Below are positions 23,868-31,541 of a stretch of DNA of 64,000 bases, piece by piece. Both the position numbers and the translations under genes were made by a program. Below the pieces are notes generated by a model. The model saw only the letters and a program-made list of their open reading frames with translations. It did not search any database and had not been told where the DNA came from. Location: assembly GCF_015624505.1 (NCBI RefSeq), contig NZ_CP061379.1, positions 2,976,001-3,040,000 of the forward strand, written 5' to 3'. The stretch's first letter is position 1; the number at the start of each line of letters is the position of its first letter. The DNA comes from Bradyrhizobium commune (GTDB lineage: Bacteria > Pseudomonadota > Alphaproteobacteria > Rhizobiales > Xanthobacteraceae).

Positions 23868-26093
23868 TCAATGCGCGAGCGTGCGCGCCACCCGGAAGCC
23901 GATGTCGTCGTGATGCGCATCGGGACCGGCCTTGGCGCGTGCAGCCGGCCGCAGCGTCGATGCGGTCGAGAACCAGTCACCGCCGCGCAGCGTGCGGGCC
24001 GCGCAGCTCGCCTGGGAACGTGGCGCGCTGGCAGAGCCGGCATCGCGGTAATCATCGACAAAGCAGTCGGCGGTCCATTCCCAGACATTGCCGATCAGGT
24101 CATGCAGACCGAACGCGTTGGCCGTGAGCGAGCCGACTGGCGCGGTAAAGGGATAGCCGTCGCTACAGGCCATATACGGCGCATCCTGCGGCAGACCCGC
24201 ATTCCGTGCCGACTGATCGGCGCCGTTGACGAACCGGCACAGATCGGCTGGATTGTCGGTGAAGGCGTAGGGCAGGGTGCTGCCGGCGCGCGCGGCATAT
24301 TCGAATTCGGCTTCCGACACCAAACGGTAGGACCTGCCTGTCGTCTTCGATAGCCAGTCGACATAGGCTTGCGCGTCGTTCCAGCTGACGCAGACGGCCG
24401 GATGATTGCCGTCCTGCGCGTAGCCCGGCATCAGATATGAGCGGTTCTCGCGCTCCTTCGGCACGTTCTGTTCGAAGGTGAAGCAGCGGCTGCCGGCCTT
24501 GTAGCTGGTCGCGGCAACGAAGGCAGCAAACTGATCACGGGTCACCTCGAAGCGGCCGATCGCAACCGTCTCCCTCACGGCCACCTTGTGCTGCGGCGCT
24601 TCATTGACGGCCGCAAGCCCATTGTCGATCTCGGCAGCGGGCGAGCCCATCATGAACTCGCCTGCCGCAATCACCACCATCTCGGGACAGTTCTGACACT
24701 CCCGAAAATTCTGTTTCGGTTTCAGGCTGCATTCCTCCGGCAGCGACAGCGCTCTTGCAGGGTCGAGCGAGAGCGACACCGCCTGCGCCTCCATGCCGGC
24801 ACAGCCGGTCGGCGCATGCGACTGAGCCTTGCCGGCGTCGGAACCGGGCCGGGCATCGCCGGGCAGAATCGCAGCCAGTTGCTGGTTCGGCGCCGGTTGC
24901 GCCGCCTTCGCCCGCGCGGCTTCCGCAGCCTTTGCTTCTTCGGCCGCTCTCGCAGCCTTTGCCTCTTCCGCTGCTTTCGCGGCTCTGGCCTCTTCGGCCG
25001 CTTTCGCAACTCTGGCTTCTTCGGCCGCTTTCGCGGCCCTGGCCTGTTCGGCCGCCTTTGCGGCTCTGGCGTCTTCAGCGGCCTTTGCGGCCCTGGCGTC
25101 GTCGATGGCTTTCTTCTCCGCCGCAAGGCGCGCCTGCTCAGCGTCCTTTGCCGCGATCAGCTTGTCGCGCTGCGCGCGCGCAAGATCGCTGTAGAATCCG
25201 GTCGGATATTTGGCGAGGAAGGAATCCCAGGCTGCGACGACGTTGATCTGCGAGGTGAGCTGGTAATCATCGCGCGCCGCTGTGGCCGGATCAATCTTCG
25301 GGGCGGGCGGCAGCGGCACCAGCGCGACGTCATCGCCGCCGAGCGAGCCGTAGATGAACGGCTCCTGCCTGTAGTTCGTCACCTTCAGGACGTCGTCGCG
25401 CACGAAGCCGAAAGCTTTCCGGACATCGAGGCCGGGGACCGGCAGATGTTTGACCAGCGCCGTGGTGAAGGGGCTGTTCCTGCTGTCGCCATCATCGGCG
25501 GTCGAGCCGGCCTTGGCCGCAAAGGCGACCAGCGTGTTCGGACTGGTCGGCTCGACCATCACCAGTCCGCGCTGGAGCGAGCGCGACGCGACCGGACGTT
25601 TCATGCGTTTGGCGAACGGATTGTCGCGACAGGCATCGAGGATGACCATCCTGAGCCGCTTTGCCGGCTCGACGACCGCCAGCAGCCGATCCAGTGGGAT
25701 CGCTTCGTCATAGGCGTCGATGTCGCGTTCGAGGACGGCATCGACCGGAACGAGATAGTTGCTGCCGTCGATCTCGAGACCGTGGCCGGCATAGTAGATG
25801 ATGGCGAGATCCGCATCGTGCACCGCATCGGCAAATTCGCGTAGCGCACGACGCATCTCGAGGGCCTTGAGGTCGAGCTTGAGAGCCACCGCTTCGAAGC
25901 CTGCCTTCTTGAACATCTCCGCCATCGCGGTGGCGTCGTTGACGGGATTGGGCAGCTGCGGAACCCGCTCATAGGCGGAGTTGCCGATCACCAGCGCGAT
26001 CCGCCGGTCGGCGAAGGCGGGTTCGCAGAACAGGCAGATCGCGCAAACCACCAGGAGGATTGCCGAGGCAACACGCATCATGCAGTCCAGCAT
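23868..26093 (-). CDS. Exported caspase-like protein fused to a FGE/SUMF1-like domain
   Basis: The 741-aa protein has an N-terminal signal peptide ending EPAFADRR. Residues 30-260 form a caspase p20-like domain, with IIYYAGHG (His104) and ILDACRDNPF (Cys155), the catalytic dyad of peptidase C14. Residues about 331-397 are eight or so imperfect copies of an ARAAKAAE-type octapeptide, a probable long charged helix. Residues 466-738 form a formylglycine-generating-enzyme-like domain (MVVIAAGEFMMGSP, RLVSEAEFEYAARAG, LIGNVWEWTADC). The active-site cysteines of true FGE are missing: RGGDWFSTAST has Ser709 at the first. It may therefore act as a binding module. The start may be ATG 26081. A perfect CRP-type site lies upstream. 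Confidence 0.9.
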   Translation of the reverse strand: MLDCMMRVASAILLVVCAICLFCEPAFADRRIALVIGNSAYERVPQLPNPVNDATAMAEMFKKAGFEAVALKLDLKALEMRRALREFADAVHDADLAIIYYAGHGLEIDGSNYLVPVDAVLERDIDAYDEAIPLDRLLAVVEPAKRLRMVILDACRDNPFAKRMKRPVASRSLQRGLVMVEPTSPNTLVAFAAKAGSTADDGDSRNSPFTTALVKHLPVPGLDVRKAFGFVRDDVLKVTNYRQEPFIYGSLGGDDVALVPLPPAPKIDPATAARDDYQLTSQINVVAAWDSFLAKYPTGFYSDLARAQRDKLIAAKDAEQARLAAEKKAIDDARAAKAAEDARAAKAAEQARAAKAAEEARVAKAAEEARAAKAAEEAKAARAAEEAKAAEAARAKAAQPAPNQQLAAILPGDARPGSDAGKAQSHAPTGCAGMEAQAVSLSLDPARALSLPEECSLKPKQNFRECQNCPEMVVIAAGEFMMGSPAAEIDNGLAAVNEAPQHKVAVRETVAIGRFEVTRDQFAAFVAATSYKAGSRCFTFEQNVPKERENRSYLMPGYAQDGNHPAVCVSWNDAQAYVDWLSKTTGRSYRLVSEAEFEYAARAGSTLPYAFTDNPADLCRFVNGADQSARNAGLPQDAPYMACSDGYPFTAPVGSLTANAFGLHDLIGNVWEWTADCFVDDYRDAGSASAPRSQASCAARTLRGGDWFSTASTLRPAARAKAGPDAHHDDIGFRVARTLAH

Positions 26094-26135
26094 AATCGCA
26101 AATTACGGCATAAAACACCGTACCGGACCATGATC

Positions 26136-26151
26136 TGTGATCTCGCTCACA
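26136..26151. promoter_or_regulatory. Perfect CRP-type palindrome
   Basis: TGTGA-TCTCGC-TCACA matches the CRP/CAP consensus TGTGA-N6-TCACA exactly. It is centred about 50 bp upstream of the caspase/FGE start codon, in the 101-bp gap to the preceding minus-strand gene. This fits control by a cAMP-binding CRP/FNR-family regulator. Confidence 0.55.
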
Positions 26152-26194
26152 GTCATTGCCGGAATCCTGGTGTCCGGCAACGGCGAGACAGAAA

Positions 26195-27226
26195 TTACCC
26201 CATCATCTCCTTGACCATCGGAACCACCTTGCGTCCATAGAGCTCGATGCTCTTCATCAGCTTTTCGTGCGGCAGCGGCCCCGCTGAGTACTTCAACTGG
26301 AAGCGTGAGATGCCGAGCGCCTTGGCCGTGTTGGCGATCTTGCGCGCGACCGTCTCGGGCGAGCCGACATAGAGAGAGCCGTGCTCGGCCTCATTGACGA
26401 ACTCGTCGCGGCCCATCGGCGGCCAGCCGCGTTCCTTGCCGATGCGATCGCGCATCGCCTTGTAGTCGGGCCAGAGTTCCTCGCGGGCCTGCCCATCGGT
26501 CTCGGCGACGTAGCCGGGTGAGTGTACGCCGATCGGTTTGACCGGGCGGCCGAACTCCTTGAAGGCGCGGTGGTAGAGATCGACGTAAGGCGCAAAGCGC
26601 GCTGGATCGCCGCCAATGATGGCGAGCATCAAGGGCAGGTCGTAATGTGCGGCGCGCACCACCGATTGCGGGCTGCCGCCGACGCCGATCCAGGTTTTGA
26701 GCGTGCCGTTCTCGACCGGGGGATAGACCAGCTGATCCTTCAGCGGTGGACGCAGCTTGCCCTGCCAGGTCACCGGCTTCTGCGACAGCACGCTCGCGAA
26801 CAGATCGAGCTTCTCCTCGAACAGCTCCTCGTATTTGCGCAGGTCGAATCCAAACAGCGGAAAGGATTCCGTGAAGGAGCCGCGCCCCAGGATCACCTCG
26901 GCGCGTCCGTTGGAGAGTGCGTCCAGCGTCGCAAACCGCTGGAACACGCGGATCGGATCGTCCGAGCTCAGCACCGTCACGGCCGAGCCGAGATGGATGC
27001 GCTTGGTGCGCGCTGCGATCGCAGCCAACACGGTCTCGGGCGAGGAGATCGCGAAATCGGCGCGATGATGTTCGCCTAGCCCGATGAAGTCGAGCCCGAG
27101 CTCATCGGCCAGCACTGCCTCGTCGACGACATTGCGGATCACCTGCGCATGCGCAAGCATGGCACCGCCAGCGTCCCTGGTGACGTCGCCAAAGGTGTCC
27201 AGTCCGAATTCGAGCGCTGCGGCCAT
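26195..27226 (-). CDS. LLM-class flavin-dependent oxidoreductase (luciferase-like monooxygenase)
   Basis: The 343-aa protein has the bacterial-luciferase TIM-barrel pattern: LGLDFIGLGEHHRADFAISS near residue 45, IHLGSAVTVLSSDDPIRVFQ, RAEVILGRGSFTESFPLFGF, and GSPETVARKIA near the C-terminus. Members use FMN or F420 supplied by a partner to oxidise varied substrates; the substrate is not visible here. There is no signal peptide. The gene lies upstream of the caspase/FGE gene but probably has its own promoter, given the 101-bp spacer with the CRP-type site. Confidence 0.88.
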   Translation of the reverse strand: MAAALEFGLDTFGDVTRDAGGAMLAHAQVIRNVVDEAVLADELGLDFIGLGEHHRADFAISSPETVLAAIAARTKRIHLGSAVTVLSSDDPIRVFQRFATLDALSNGRAEVILGRGSFTESFPLFGFDLRKYEELFEEKLDLFASVLSQKPVTWQGKLRPPLKDQLVYPPVENGTLKTWIGVGGSPQSVVRAAHYDLPLMLAIIGGDPARFAPYVDLYHRAFKEFGRPVKPIGVHSPGYVAETDGQAREELWPDYKAMRDRIGKERGWPPMGRDEFVNEAEHGSLYVGSPETVARKIANTAKALGISRFQLKYSAGPLPHEKLMKSIELYGRKVVPMVKEMMG

Positions 27227-27322
27227 CGATCAGGTCTCTGTGGGGAGGATCGACCAGACTTAATGGACCGCGGCGCGGTTACAAGCGCACGCGCGGAAAT
27301 GCTCGGTTTCCGTTTGTTCGGC

Positions 27323-29380
27323 CTACCGCCACATCCCGCGCATCCGCGCGCCGATGTCGATCTTCGGTCCCTGCGCCGCCGTGCGTGCCGCGCTTGCCGC
27401 GGCCTTCGGCCAGGCGGTGCGCTCGAACAGATAGACCAGCTGCTCCGGGATGAAGCGGGTGCGCGCGGCGTAGACGTGGCGGTCGCCCTTGGCTTGCTGG
27501 CCGTGGGTGAAGAAGCGCTGCGGCACGACGAGGTGCAGATCGTCCTTGGCGCGGGTCATCGCCACATAGAGCAGGCGGCGCTCCTCCTCGAGCTCGGCAG
27601 AGGTGCCGGCGCCGAGATCGGACGGCATGCAGCCATCGACGACATTGAGCACGAACACCGATTTCCACTCCTGGCCTTTTGCCGAATGGATGGTGGAGAG
27701 GATCAGATAATCCTCGTCACGGAGCGGCGGGCCTGATTTGTCGCTGGTCGCATTGGGAGGATCGAGTGTGAGCTCGGTCAAAAATTTCTCGCGCGAGGAA
27801 TAGCCGCTCGCGATCTGCTCGAGCTGCATCAGATCGGCGCGGCGTGTCTCGGAATCCTCGTGGAGGCGATCGAGATGCGGCTCGTACCAGAACCGCACGC
27901 GCTCGAGCTCGGCCGGCCATTCCGAATAGCGCAGATTTTCGACCGTGCGGACGAAGTCAGTCCAGTCCGTGCCGCTGCGCGGCGGCACTGGCAGCTGGCC
28001 AAGCGCGTGCAGCGGGTCGGGACTCTCGGCCATCTGGTCAAGCACGCGCTGTGCGGTCGCAGGGCCGATTCCGGGCAACAGATGCAGGATACGAAAGCCT
28101 GCGACGCGGTCGCGCGGATTCTCCGTGAAGCGCAGCAGCGCCAGCACGTCCTTGACATGGGCTGCGTCGAGGAATTTCAGCCCGCCGAATTTCACGAAGG
28201 GGATGTTGCGCCGGGTCAGCTCGATCTCGAGCGGGCCGGAATGCGAGGAGGTCCGGAACAGCACCGCCTGGTGCTTGAGCAGCGCGCCTTGCTCGCGATT
28301 GGCCAGCACCTCTTCGACGATGTAGCGGGCCTGGTCGGCCTCGTCGTGCACGGTGACGAGTTGCGGCTTTTGCGTGGAGGTCCGGTCGGTCCAGAGATTT
28401 TTGGTGAAGCGCTCGCGGGCGAGGCCAATGACGCCGTTCGCGGCCGCAAGCACGGCTTGCGTCGAGCGGTAGTTGCGGTCGAGCGTGATCATCTCCGCGC
28501 GCGGTGAGAAGCTTTGCGGGAAGTCGAGGATGTTGCGCACGGTGGCGGCGCGGAACGAATAGATCGATTGCGCATCGTCGCCGACGACGGTGAGCCCACG
28601 CCCGTCCGGCTTCAGAGCCAAAAGGATCGAGGATTGCAGGCGGTTGGTGTCCTGATATTCGTCGACCAGCACGTGATCGAAACGGCCGCCGATCTCTTCG
28701 GCGATCAGCGCATCGCTCGTCATCTGCGACCAGTAGAGCAGCAGGTCATCGTAATCGAGCACGTGCTGCGCCTGCTTGGCCTCGACGTAGGCCGCAAATA
28801 GCCCCTTCAGCTCGGCGGCCCAGCCCGTGCACCAGGGATAGTGCTGGCCCAGTACCTTCTCGATCTCCATCTCGGCGTTGACGCAGCGCGAGTAGATTGC
28901 AAGACACGTGCCCTTGGCCGGAAAGCGGCTCTCGGTTTTCGACAGGCCGCGTTCGTGCCGAACCAGATTCATCAGGTCGGCGGAATCCTCGCGGTCATGG
29001 ATGGTGAAGGCGGGATCGACGCCGATCCGCTCGGCATATTCGCGCAGGAGGCGCGCGCCGATGCCGTGGAAGGTGCCGGCCCAGGTCAGCGCGTCGCGCA
29101 TGATCGCGGCGTTGCTCTCGCCGAGCACCTTGCAGGCGATGCGCTCCACACGCCCGGCCATCTCGGCCGCTGCGCGGCGCGAGAACGTCATCAGCAGGAT
29201 GCGGCGCGGATCGGCACCTGCGACGATCAGATGCGCGACGCGATGGGCGAGCGTATTGGTCTTGCCGGAGCCTGCGCCGGCAATGACGAGCAGGGGACCG
29301 CCCACGGTCGCGCCATCCACCACGCCATGCTCGACGGCGCGGCGCTGCTCCGCATTGAGCGTGTCCAGATAGGTTGTCAC
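27323..29380 (-). CDS. UvrD/PcrA-family ATP-dependent DNA helicase
   Basis: A superfamily 1A helicase of about 685 aa. Motif I (VIAGAGSGKTNTLAHRVA), motif II (VLVDEYQDTNRLQ), GDDAQSIYSFRAA (motif III), TLDRNYRST (motif IV) and LSTIHSAKGQEWKSVF (motif V), then VAMTRAKDDL (motif VI), are all present. I place the start at GTG 29380 (VTTYLDTLNAEQRRAVEHGV), where family similarity begins; ATG 29452 would add 24 residues without a ribosome binding site. It is not the main UvrD, being shorter and with a divergent C-terminus. It presumably acts in DNA repair. Confidence 0.92.
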   Translation of the reverse strand: MTTYLDTLNAEQRRAVEHGVVDGATVGGPLLVIAGAGSGKTNTLAHRVAHLIVAGADPRRILLMTFSRRAAAEMAGRVERIACKVLGESNAAIMRDALTWAGTFHGIGARLLREYAERIGVDPAFTIHDREDSADLMNLVRHERGLSKTESRFPAKGTCLAIYSRCVNAEMEIEKVLGQHYPWCTGWAAELKGLFAAYVEAKQAQHVLDYDDLLLYWSQMTSDALIAEEIGGRFDHVLVDEYQDTNRLQSSILLALKPDGRGLTVVGDDAQSIYSFRAATVRNILDFPQSFSPRAEMITLDRNYRSTQAVLAAANGVIGLARERFTKNLWTDRTSTQKPQLVTVHDEADQARYIVEEVLANREQGALLKHQAVLFRTSSHSGPLEIELTRRNIPFVKFGGLKFLDAAHVKDVLALLRFTENPRDRVAGFRILHLLPGIGPATAQRVLDQMAESPDPLHALGQLPVPPRSGTDWTDFVRTVENLRYSEWPAELERVRFWYEPHLDRLHEDSETRRADLMQLEQIASGYSSREKFLTELTLDPPNATSDKSGPPLRDEDYLILSTIHSAKGQEWKSVFVLNVVDGCMPSDLGAGTSAELEEERRLLYVAMTRAKDDLHLVVPQRFFTHGQQAKGDRHVYAARTRFIPEQLVYLFERTAWPKAAASAARTAAQGPKIDIGARMRGMWR

Positions 29381-29504
29381 GAATCGCCCCGGTGAAGGGG
29401 CAGAATCAACGATCCTCGGGCGAATCGCAATGTAGCTGGACGCGGGAGGCATGAGGATTTAGGGGAGAGGGAACAGCTCGTTCCATCCCGGACGGTTTGC
29501 AGAG

Positions 29505-30095
29505 ATGGCCGATCCTACGCCCGACCTGTTTGAAATGCGCCGGCTGGAATCGCTGAGCAACACCATTTTTGGTGTCGCGATGACGCTGCTGGCCAATGAT
29601 CTGCCCAAGGCGGGCGAGTTCAAGGCCATGCCGACCTGGAGCGATCTCGGTCAACTTTATTCCGGGCGCGTGACCGGGCTGATCCTGAGCTTCATCATCG
29701 CGGGCGTGTTCTGGATCAGCCATCACCGCCGGCTTGCCAACCAGCCGGAAGCGGGCCGCCACATCGTGCTGCTCAACCTGGTGTTCCTACTGTCGATCGT
29801 CCTCCTGCCGGTGACCAATGGCCTCTATGGCAATTACGGCATGAGCACCGCCGTGGCCGTGCTGTTTGGCCTGCATCTCACCGTCATCGCCGGGCTGAAT
29901 GCCACACTGTGGTGGCTCGTGATGCGCGGCTTCCGTCACCAGTTGGTTGCGGCGTTGTTTCCGCTGGCCGTGTTCCTGCCCGGGACCGTGGTGGCTGCGG
30001 TCGCCCCGCAATACGCGACCTATTTCTGGTTTCTGGCCTTCGGCGGACTTCTCATCCGCCGCCGCATAGATGTGGCGACGGACGGTAAAACGTGA
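29505..30095 (+). CDS. TMEM175-family (DUF1211) membrane protein
   Basis: A 196-aa membrane protein with about five hydrophobic spans. The first helix holds RRLESLSNTIFGVAMTLL, the place of the R-x-x-x-F-S-D motif in TMEM175 K+ channels, here with the FSD replaced by LSN. WISHHRRL follows, typical of the family. Two-fold channels usually come from a pair of such repeats; this is a single repeat and would have to oligomerise. The start codon has no strong ribosome binding site. It is divergent from the helicase and convergent with the YciI-like gene. Confidence 0.78.
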   Translation: MADPTPDLFEMRRLESLSNTIFGVAMTLLANDLPKAGEFKAMPTWSDLGQLYSGRVTGLILSFIIAGVFWISHHRRLANQPEAGRHIVLLNLVFLLSIVLLPVTNGLYGNYGMSTAVAVLFGLHLTVIAGLNATLWWLVMRGFRHQLVAALFPLAVFLPGTVVAAVAPQYATYFWFLAFGGLLIRRRIDVATDGKT

Positions 30096-30110
30096 CGGTG
30101 TCACCGCCCT

Positions 30111-30497
30111 TCATCCCTTGGTCGGCGTCGCACCAAACCCGTCGGCCGGCGCGTAGAGCATGACCGGGCGGATTTCGTAGACCGCCGATGGGTTGACCTC
30201 GCGCAGCTTCCGCGCTGCCGCGATCGCCTCCTCCTCCGTGTCGTAGTTGACGAGGTGGAAGCCCAGGAGCTGCTCCTTGGTCTCGGCAAACGGGCCGTCC
30301 AGCACCATGCCCGCGCCGGGACCGCGCAAAGTGCGGGCCTTTCGGGTTTCATCGAGGCGAGCGGCCGGCCCAAGGTGTCCGCTGGCCCGCAAGGGGGCCT
30401 GAACTTCGATGACTTTGGCCACGACTGCGGCGTCTTCCTGCGACGTCCAGGACAGGATCTCGTCTTCCACATGGTAGGCCAGGATGGCGTAAAGCAT
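30111..30497 (-). CDS. YciI-family (YCII-related) protein
   Basis: From ATG 30497, the 128-aa protein begins MLYAILAYHVEDE and carries DGPFAETKEQLLGFHLV, the DGPF motif of YCII-like proteins, with the ferredoxin-like fold expected for them. Small proteins of this kind often neighbour ECF sigma factors, but none is present here. The frame extends upstream to 30560 without a site; GCGAGTTGACG before 30497 is a reasonable ribosome binding site. Function is unproven for most members. Confidence 0.85.
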   Translation of the reverse strand: MLYAILAYHVEDEILSWTSQEDAAVVAKVIEVQAPLRASGHLGPAARLDETRKARTLRGPGAGMVLDGPFAETKEQLLGFHLVNYDTEEEAIAAARKLREVNPSAVYEIRPVMLYAPADGFGATPTKG

Positions 30498-30691
30498 CGT
30501 CAACTCGCTGTTTTTTGCTGCGCGCCCTAAAGGACGTATCACTGCACCGGCAGCCGACAATGGCTGGGCGCGAAATATTGCATCGCCAAGGTTGCGACGA
30601 AACCGTCTTGAAACCTGATTGCCGCCCGTGGCCGTGAACGCCGCCCGAAGCCGATGCGACTATTGGCCACCAAGAACACGCGGAGGCGGCA

Positions 30692-30877
30692 ATGTCGGGT
30701 CAGACCATCAACATCATCTGCGACGCGCGTCGGGCAGGGAAGTCGGAAGCGGCCGATCTGCACGACCAGTCCGGCCATCATCGCTATTACGGCAGTTCCG
30801 CCGAGAACGGTGGCGAGCGCATCATCGAGAGCCGCCGCGGCAAGCAGCCGCGCGCGCTGAACGTCTGCGGCTTCTGA
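30692..30877 (+). CDS. Small hypothetical protein
   Basis: A 61-aa polar protein (MSGQTINIICDARRAGKSEA) with GGAGGCGGCA directly before the ATG, an excellent ribosome binding site. The sequence is rich in Arg, Glu, Gly and His, with HHRYYGS in the middle. No membrane segment or family recognised. The ribosome binding site and normal composition support it as real. Confidence 0.55.
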   Translation: MSGQTINIICDARRAGKSEAADLHDQSGHHRYYGSSAENGGERIIESRRGKQPRALNVCGF

Positions 30878-30904
30878 CGCCTTCGACCAGATTGTTTTTG
30901 GACC

Positions 30905-31072
30905 ATGAGCGTCCTGCAAATAATGATCGCCACGATGCCGTTCCTGCTCTCGCTTGTGAGCAGGAACAGCAAGGCGATCGCCCCGTGCCTGCTCACGAGC
31001 ATCTTCACCGTGCTGTTCATCGGCGTGCTGATGGCCGCCGTCGCCGTGCGCGAACGGCTTCGCGTGCTCTGA
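30905..31072 (+). CDS. Small membrane protein
   Basis: A 55-aa frame from ATG 30905, 27 bp after the preceding small gene. It has two hydrophobic stretches: VLQIMIATMPFLLSLV, and CLLTSIFTVLFIGVLMAAVAV, with a basic end (RERLRVL). It could be a one- or two-span membrane microprotein. No strong ribosome binding site is visible, so coupling to the upstream gene is possible. It converges with the rreB terminator. Confidence 0.5.
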   Translation: MSVLQIMIATMPFLLSLVSRNSKAIAPCLLTSIFTVLFIGVLMAAVAVRERLRVL

Positions 31073-31107
31073 GCCGGCGGGCGGCCCTCCCGATCAAGGC
31101 AATTCCC

Positions 31108-31142
31108 AAAAAAAGGCGCGGCGGGGAGAACCCCGTCGCGCC
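31108..31142 (-). terminator. Intrinsic terminator of the rreB mRNA
   Basis: On the minus strand GGCGCGACGGGG-TTCT-CCCCGCCGCGCC forms a 12-bp stem (one G-T pair), directly followed by seven T. It lies 60 bp after the rreB stop codon and gives a transcript of about 165 nt from the promoter at 31282-31310. Confidence 0.9.
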
Positions 31143-31202
31143 CGATTTCTTGCTCGCTGGTCCAGGGCTGAGAGCGCCCCGATGCCAAGCTCATTTCGAA
31201 GC

Positions 31203-31247
31203 TTAGCGGGCGATCCCAGCGAGGTGACAGCGCTTGAGATAAGACAC
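31203..31247 (-). CDS. rreB: rreB, 14-codon microgene
   Basis: A GTG at 31247 opens a 14-residue peptide, VSYLKRCHLAGIAR, ending at TAA. Upstream is a Shine-Dalgarno complementary over 17 nt to the 16S rRNA 3' end, and downstream a terminator, so the mRNA is near 165 nt. This matches in every respect the rreB gene described from Bradyrhizobium japonicum (14 aa, GTG start, 17-nt SD, 165-nt mRNA, conserved in Bradyrhizobiaceae). In that work the mRNA bound 30S subunits tightly and was poorly translated, with stability controlled at the ribosome. The peptide's role is unknown. Confidence 0.88.
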   Translation of the reverse strand: MSYLKRCHLAGIAR

Positions 31248-31263
31248 TGGATCACCTCCTTTC
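31247..31263 (-). promoter_or_regulatory. Extended 17-nt Shine-Dalgarno of rreB
   Basis: The plus strand reads CTGGATCACCTCCTTTC, identical to the 3' end of 16S rRNA, so the transcript's GAAAGGAGGTGATCCAG pairs fully with the anti-SD region. The pairing runs into the first base of the GTG start codon, which would hinder start-codon access. Confidence 0.9.
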
Positions 31264-31281
31264 GTTGGTTTCGGGACGCTC

Positions 31282-31310
31282 AATATAGGGTGAAATCCCC
31301 CCGCCGTTAA
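31282..31310 (-). promoter_or_regulatory. Predicted sigma-70-type promoter of rreB
   Basis: On the minus strand, TTAACG (-35) and TATATT (-10) are separated by exactly 17 bp. A start site near 31275 and the terminator's T-run near 31108-31114 give an RNA close to 165 nt. Confidence 0.65.
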
Positions 31311-31408
31311 GAGGTGGAGGCGGGTGGGAACAAGCCTGTTCGTGAGGTGGGAAAGACCGGCGAGGGACAGTTGAGACCGCCGCCCGGCCGTGTTAGGGAG
31401 CCGGTGTC

Positions 31409-31482
31409 GCGGGTGTAGCTCAATGGTAGAGCAGCAGCCTTCCAAGCTGAATACGAGGGTTCGATTCCCTTCACCCGCTCCA
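31409..31482 (+). tRNA. tRNA-Gly (anticodon TCC)
   Basis: GCGGGTGTAGCTCAATGGTA opens the molecule, the anticodon loop CTTCCAA gives TCC, the T-arm is GGGTTCGATTCCC, and it ends CACCCGC-T-CCA with encoded CCA. Confidence 0.96.
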
Positions 31483-31541
31483 ATCGCGACTTTTCACGCC
31501 TTCCTGCGATTTTCTGCGATCGCGTTCGCTGGTGGGCGCCC

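Noticed and set aside
22555..23871. 438-codon minus-strand reading frame opposite the OmpA-like gene
   Set aside because: Arg- and Ala-rich composition and exact antisense register to the real gene show it is a GC-rich shadow.
24880..25110. DNA tandem repeat in the caspase/FGE gene
   Set aside because: It encodes the Ala/Lys/Glu octapeptide helix and is imperfect at the DNA level, so it is a protein feature, not a separate element.
24588..25844. 418-codon plus-strand frame opposite the caspase/FGE gene
   Set aside because: Low-complexity Arg/Phe/Gly composition and no family features; shadow of the real minus-strand gene.
23868..26093. Sulfatase-maturing formylglycine-generating enzyme
   Set aside because: The two active-site cysteines are absent and no sulfatase lies nearby.
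31247..31263. Sequence identical to the 3' end of 16S rRNA
   Set aside because: Only 17 nt match and no other 16S sequence flanks it. It is the complement of an extended Shine-Dalgarno for the minus-strand rreB, not an rRNA fragment.
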